Shown here piece after piece: positions 7,577-8,039 of a stretch of 8,039 nucleotides of DNA. The stretch comes from an uncultured Collinsella sp. (GTDB lineage: Bacteria; Actinomycetota; Coriobacteriia; Coriobacteriales; Coriobacteriaceae): assembly GCA_902470915.1 (NCBI GenBank), contig CABRIB010000088.1, positions 1 to 8,039 on the forward strand, given 5' to 3'. The number at the start of each line of letters is the position of its first letter. Within the stretch, counting starts at the first letter, position 1. The notes below the pieces were generated by a model, which saw only the letters and a program-made list of their open reading frames with translations, had not been told where the DNA came from and searched no databases. The position numbers were made by a program, and so were the translations under genes.

Positions 7577-7921
7577 TTAGTTGTACACACGGTAGTTACA
7601 CTTGAACTGGGTTATGTGTCCATAGTTGGGGCCGTACCAACCCGATGTATAGCTGATTGCCTCTGCGCCTAGATAGTCGTAGCCCTTGTTGTAGCGAAGC
7701 TGACGGTAGGTCGTGTCGTACTCTGCTACGTAAAACGTGTCTCCAGAGAAGGCTTTGTACCGGTCCTTAACCGTCGAAGCCATGTACGCGGGTTCGACAT
7801 CGCCTTTCTTTCCGTTGAGCGCAGAGACGGGTGCCGCGATTCCGCATAAAGCCGTTGCCACAAGGATGGCGTAGACAGCCATGCGCGACGCATTGGGCTT
7901 CAGCTGTTCAAATAGTTTCAT
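7577..7921 (-). CDS. Small secreted Tyr-rich protein of unknown family, coupled to ABC-transporter gene
   Basis: The product is 114 residues and I do not recognise the family. It has a signal peptide: a basic start (MKLFEQLKPNASR), a hydrophobic core (about 14-30), and a likely signal peptidase I site after APVSA (residue 34). A Leu before Cys26 argues against a lipoprotein. The predicted mature part has 80 residues, 13 of them Tyr, with one Cys near the C-terminus (Cys108), suggesting a small compact beta-rich fold. I chose the ATG at 7921 over a GTG at 7930 because AAGGAGG ends eight bases before it. The start lies one base after the stop of the upstream gene, so the two are coupled, and a strong terminator follows. 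A secreted peptide behind an ABC ATPase suggests a bacteriocin-like or immunity/export locus, for example of lactococcin 972 type, but the hallmark residues of that family are not seen. Confidence 0.8.
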   Translation of the reverse strand: MKLFEQLKPNASRMAVYAILVATALCGIAAPVSALNGKKGDVEPAYMASTVKDRYKAFSGDTFYVAEYDTTYRQLRYNKGYDYLGAEAISYTSGWYGPNYGHITQFKCNYRVYN

Positions 7922-7922
7922 G

Positions 7923-8039
7923 TCATTCACCTCCTTCGTATGTATCGAGGTATTCCTGCTTGAGTGTTTGCGAGGACGACTCGATCTTTTCCACGAGCGT
8001 GCCGGCCTCGATGAAGTAGAACGAGTCGGTGAGGTCTGC
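7923..8039 (-). CDS. C-terminal end of a probable ABC-transporter ATP-binding protein, partial
   Basis: Only the last 38 codons are in the window, read in the frame that starts exactly at 8039 and ends in TGA at 7925-7923. The residues begin ADLTDSFYFIEAGTLVEKIE. The pattern D-x-x-D-x-x-Y/F-x-I-E-x-G-x-L-V-E is what follows the H-loop in many ABC ATPases. No Walker or signature motif is visible because the rest lies outside. All three minus-strand frames are open over most of this short stretch, so the frame was chosen by this resemblance and by the coupled TGA-C-ATG junction with the next gene. The encoded end carries the downstream gene's AAGGAGG site. The substrate is unknown. Confidence 0.5.
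   Translation of the reverse strand, partial: ADLTDSFYFIEAGTLVEKIESSSQTLKQEYLDTYEGGE

Noticed and set aside
7577..7921. Lactococcin 972 family bacteriocin
   Set aside because: The general layout (signal peptide, aromatic mature part, adjacent ABC gene) fits, but the conserved Trp/Tyr-Gly and His-Ser features of that family are not evident, so the name is not assigned.

Overview
The window is the start of an assembled contig from a moderately GC-rich Gram-positive bacterium, most likely an actinobacterium of class Coriobacteriia (Collinsella-like). This is an inference from a split transketolase, a secA-prfB operon, an RF2 of actinobacterial type, an Ala/Glu/Lys-tailed L31, and intergenic spaces full of hairpin repeats. 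No 16S or other marker is present, so the lineage is not proven. Bases 1-47 are not genomic. They are the end of an Illumina P7 primer, an i7 index matching Nextera N705, and the Nextera read-2 transposase adapter ending in the Tn5 mosaic end. Biological sequence starts at 48.

Every recognisable gene is on the minus strand, so transcription runs from right to left. From right (upstream) to left (downstream): the last 38 codons of a probable ABC-transporter ATPase (7923-8039); a translationally coupled small secreted Tyr-rich protein (7577-7921) with a strong terminator (7526-7560); a 368-bp gap with a GC-rich hairpin, a 19-bp dyad and a structured leader for rpmE; rpmE for ribosomal protein bL31 with a 78-residue low-complexity tail (6783-7208) and its terminator; a 309-bp gap with two hairpin repeats; secA (3633-6440) overlapping prfB (2485-3633) by one base; a 167-bp gap with stacked hairpins; a YitT-family membrane protein (1427-2317); a 207-bp promoter region; and the two subunits of a split transketolase (389-1219 and 48-387, the second cut by the contig end).

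Most of the window is housekeeping: the Sec translocation motor with release factor 2, a ribosomal protein, and the non-oxidative pentose phosphate pathway. The less ordinary parts are the right edge, where a secreted peptide is coupled to what looks like an ABC exporter (possible bacteriocin-like locus), the RF2 codon-recognition tripeptide Ser-Pro-Thr in place of Ser-Pro-Phe, a possible SD-sequestering L31 leader, a terminator placed directly before the ribosome binding site of the YitT-family gene, and several intergenic palindromes, one of which consists of two 31-bp inverted halves. I found no CRISPR array, tRNA, rRNA, transposase or phage gene.
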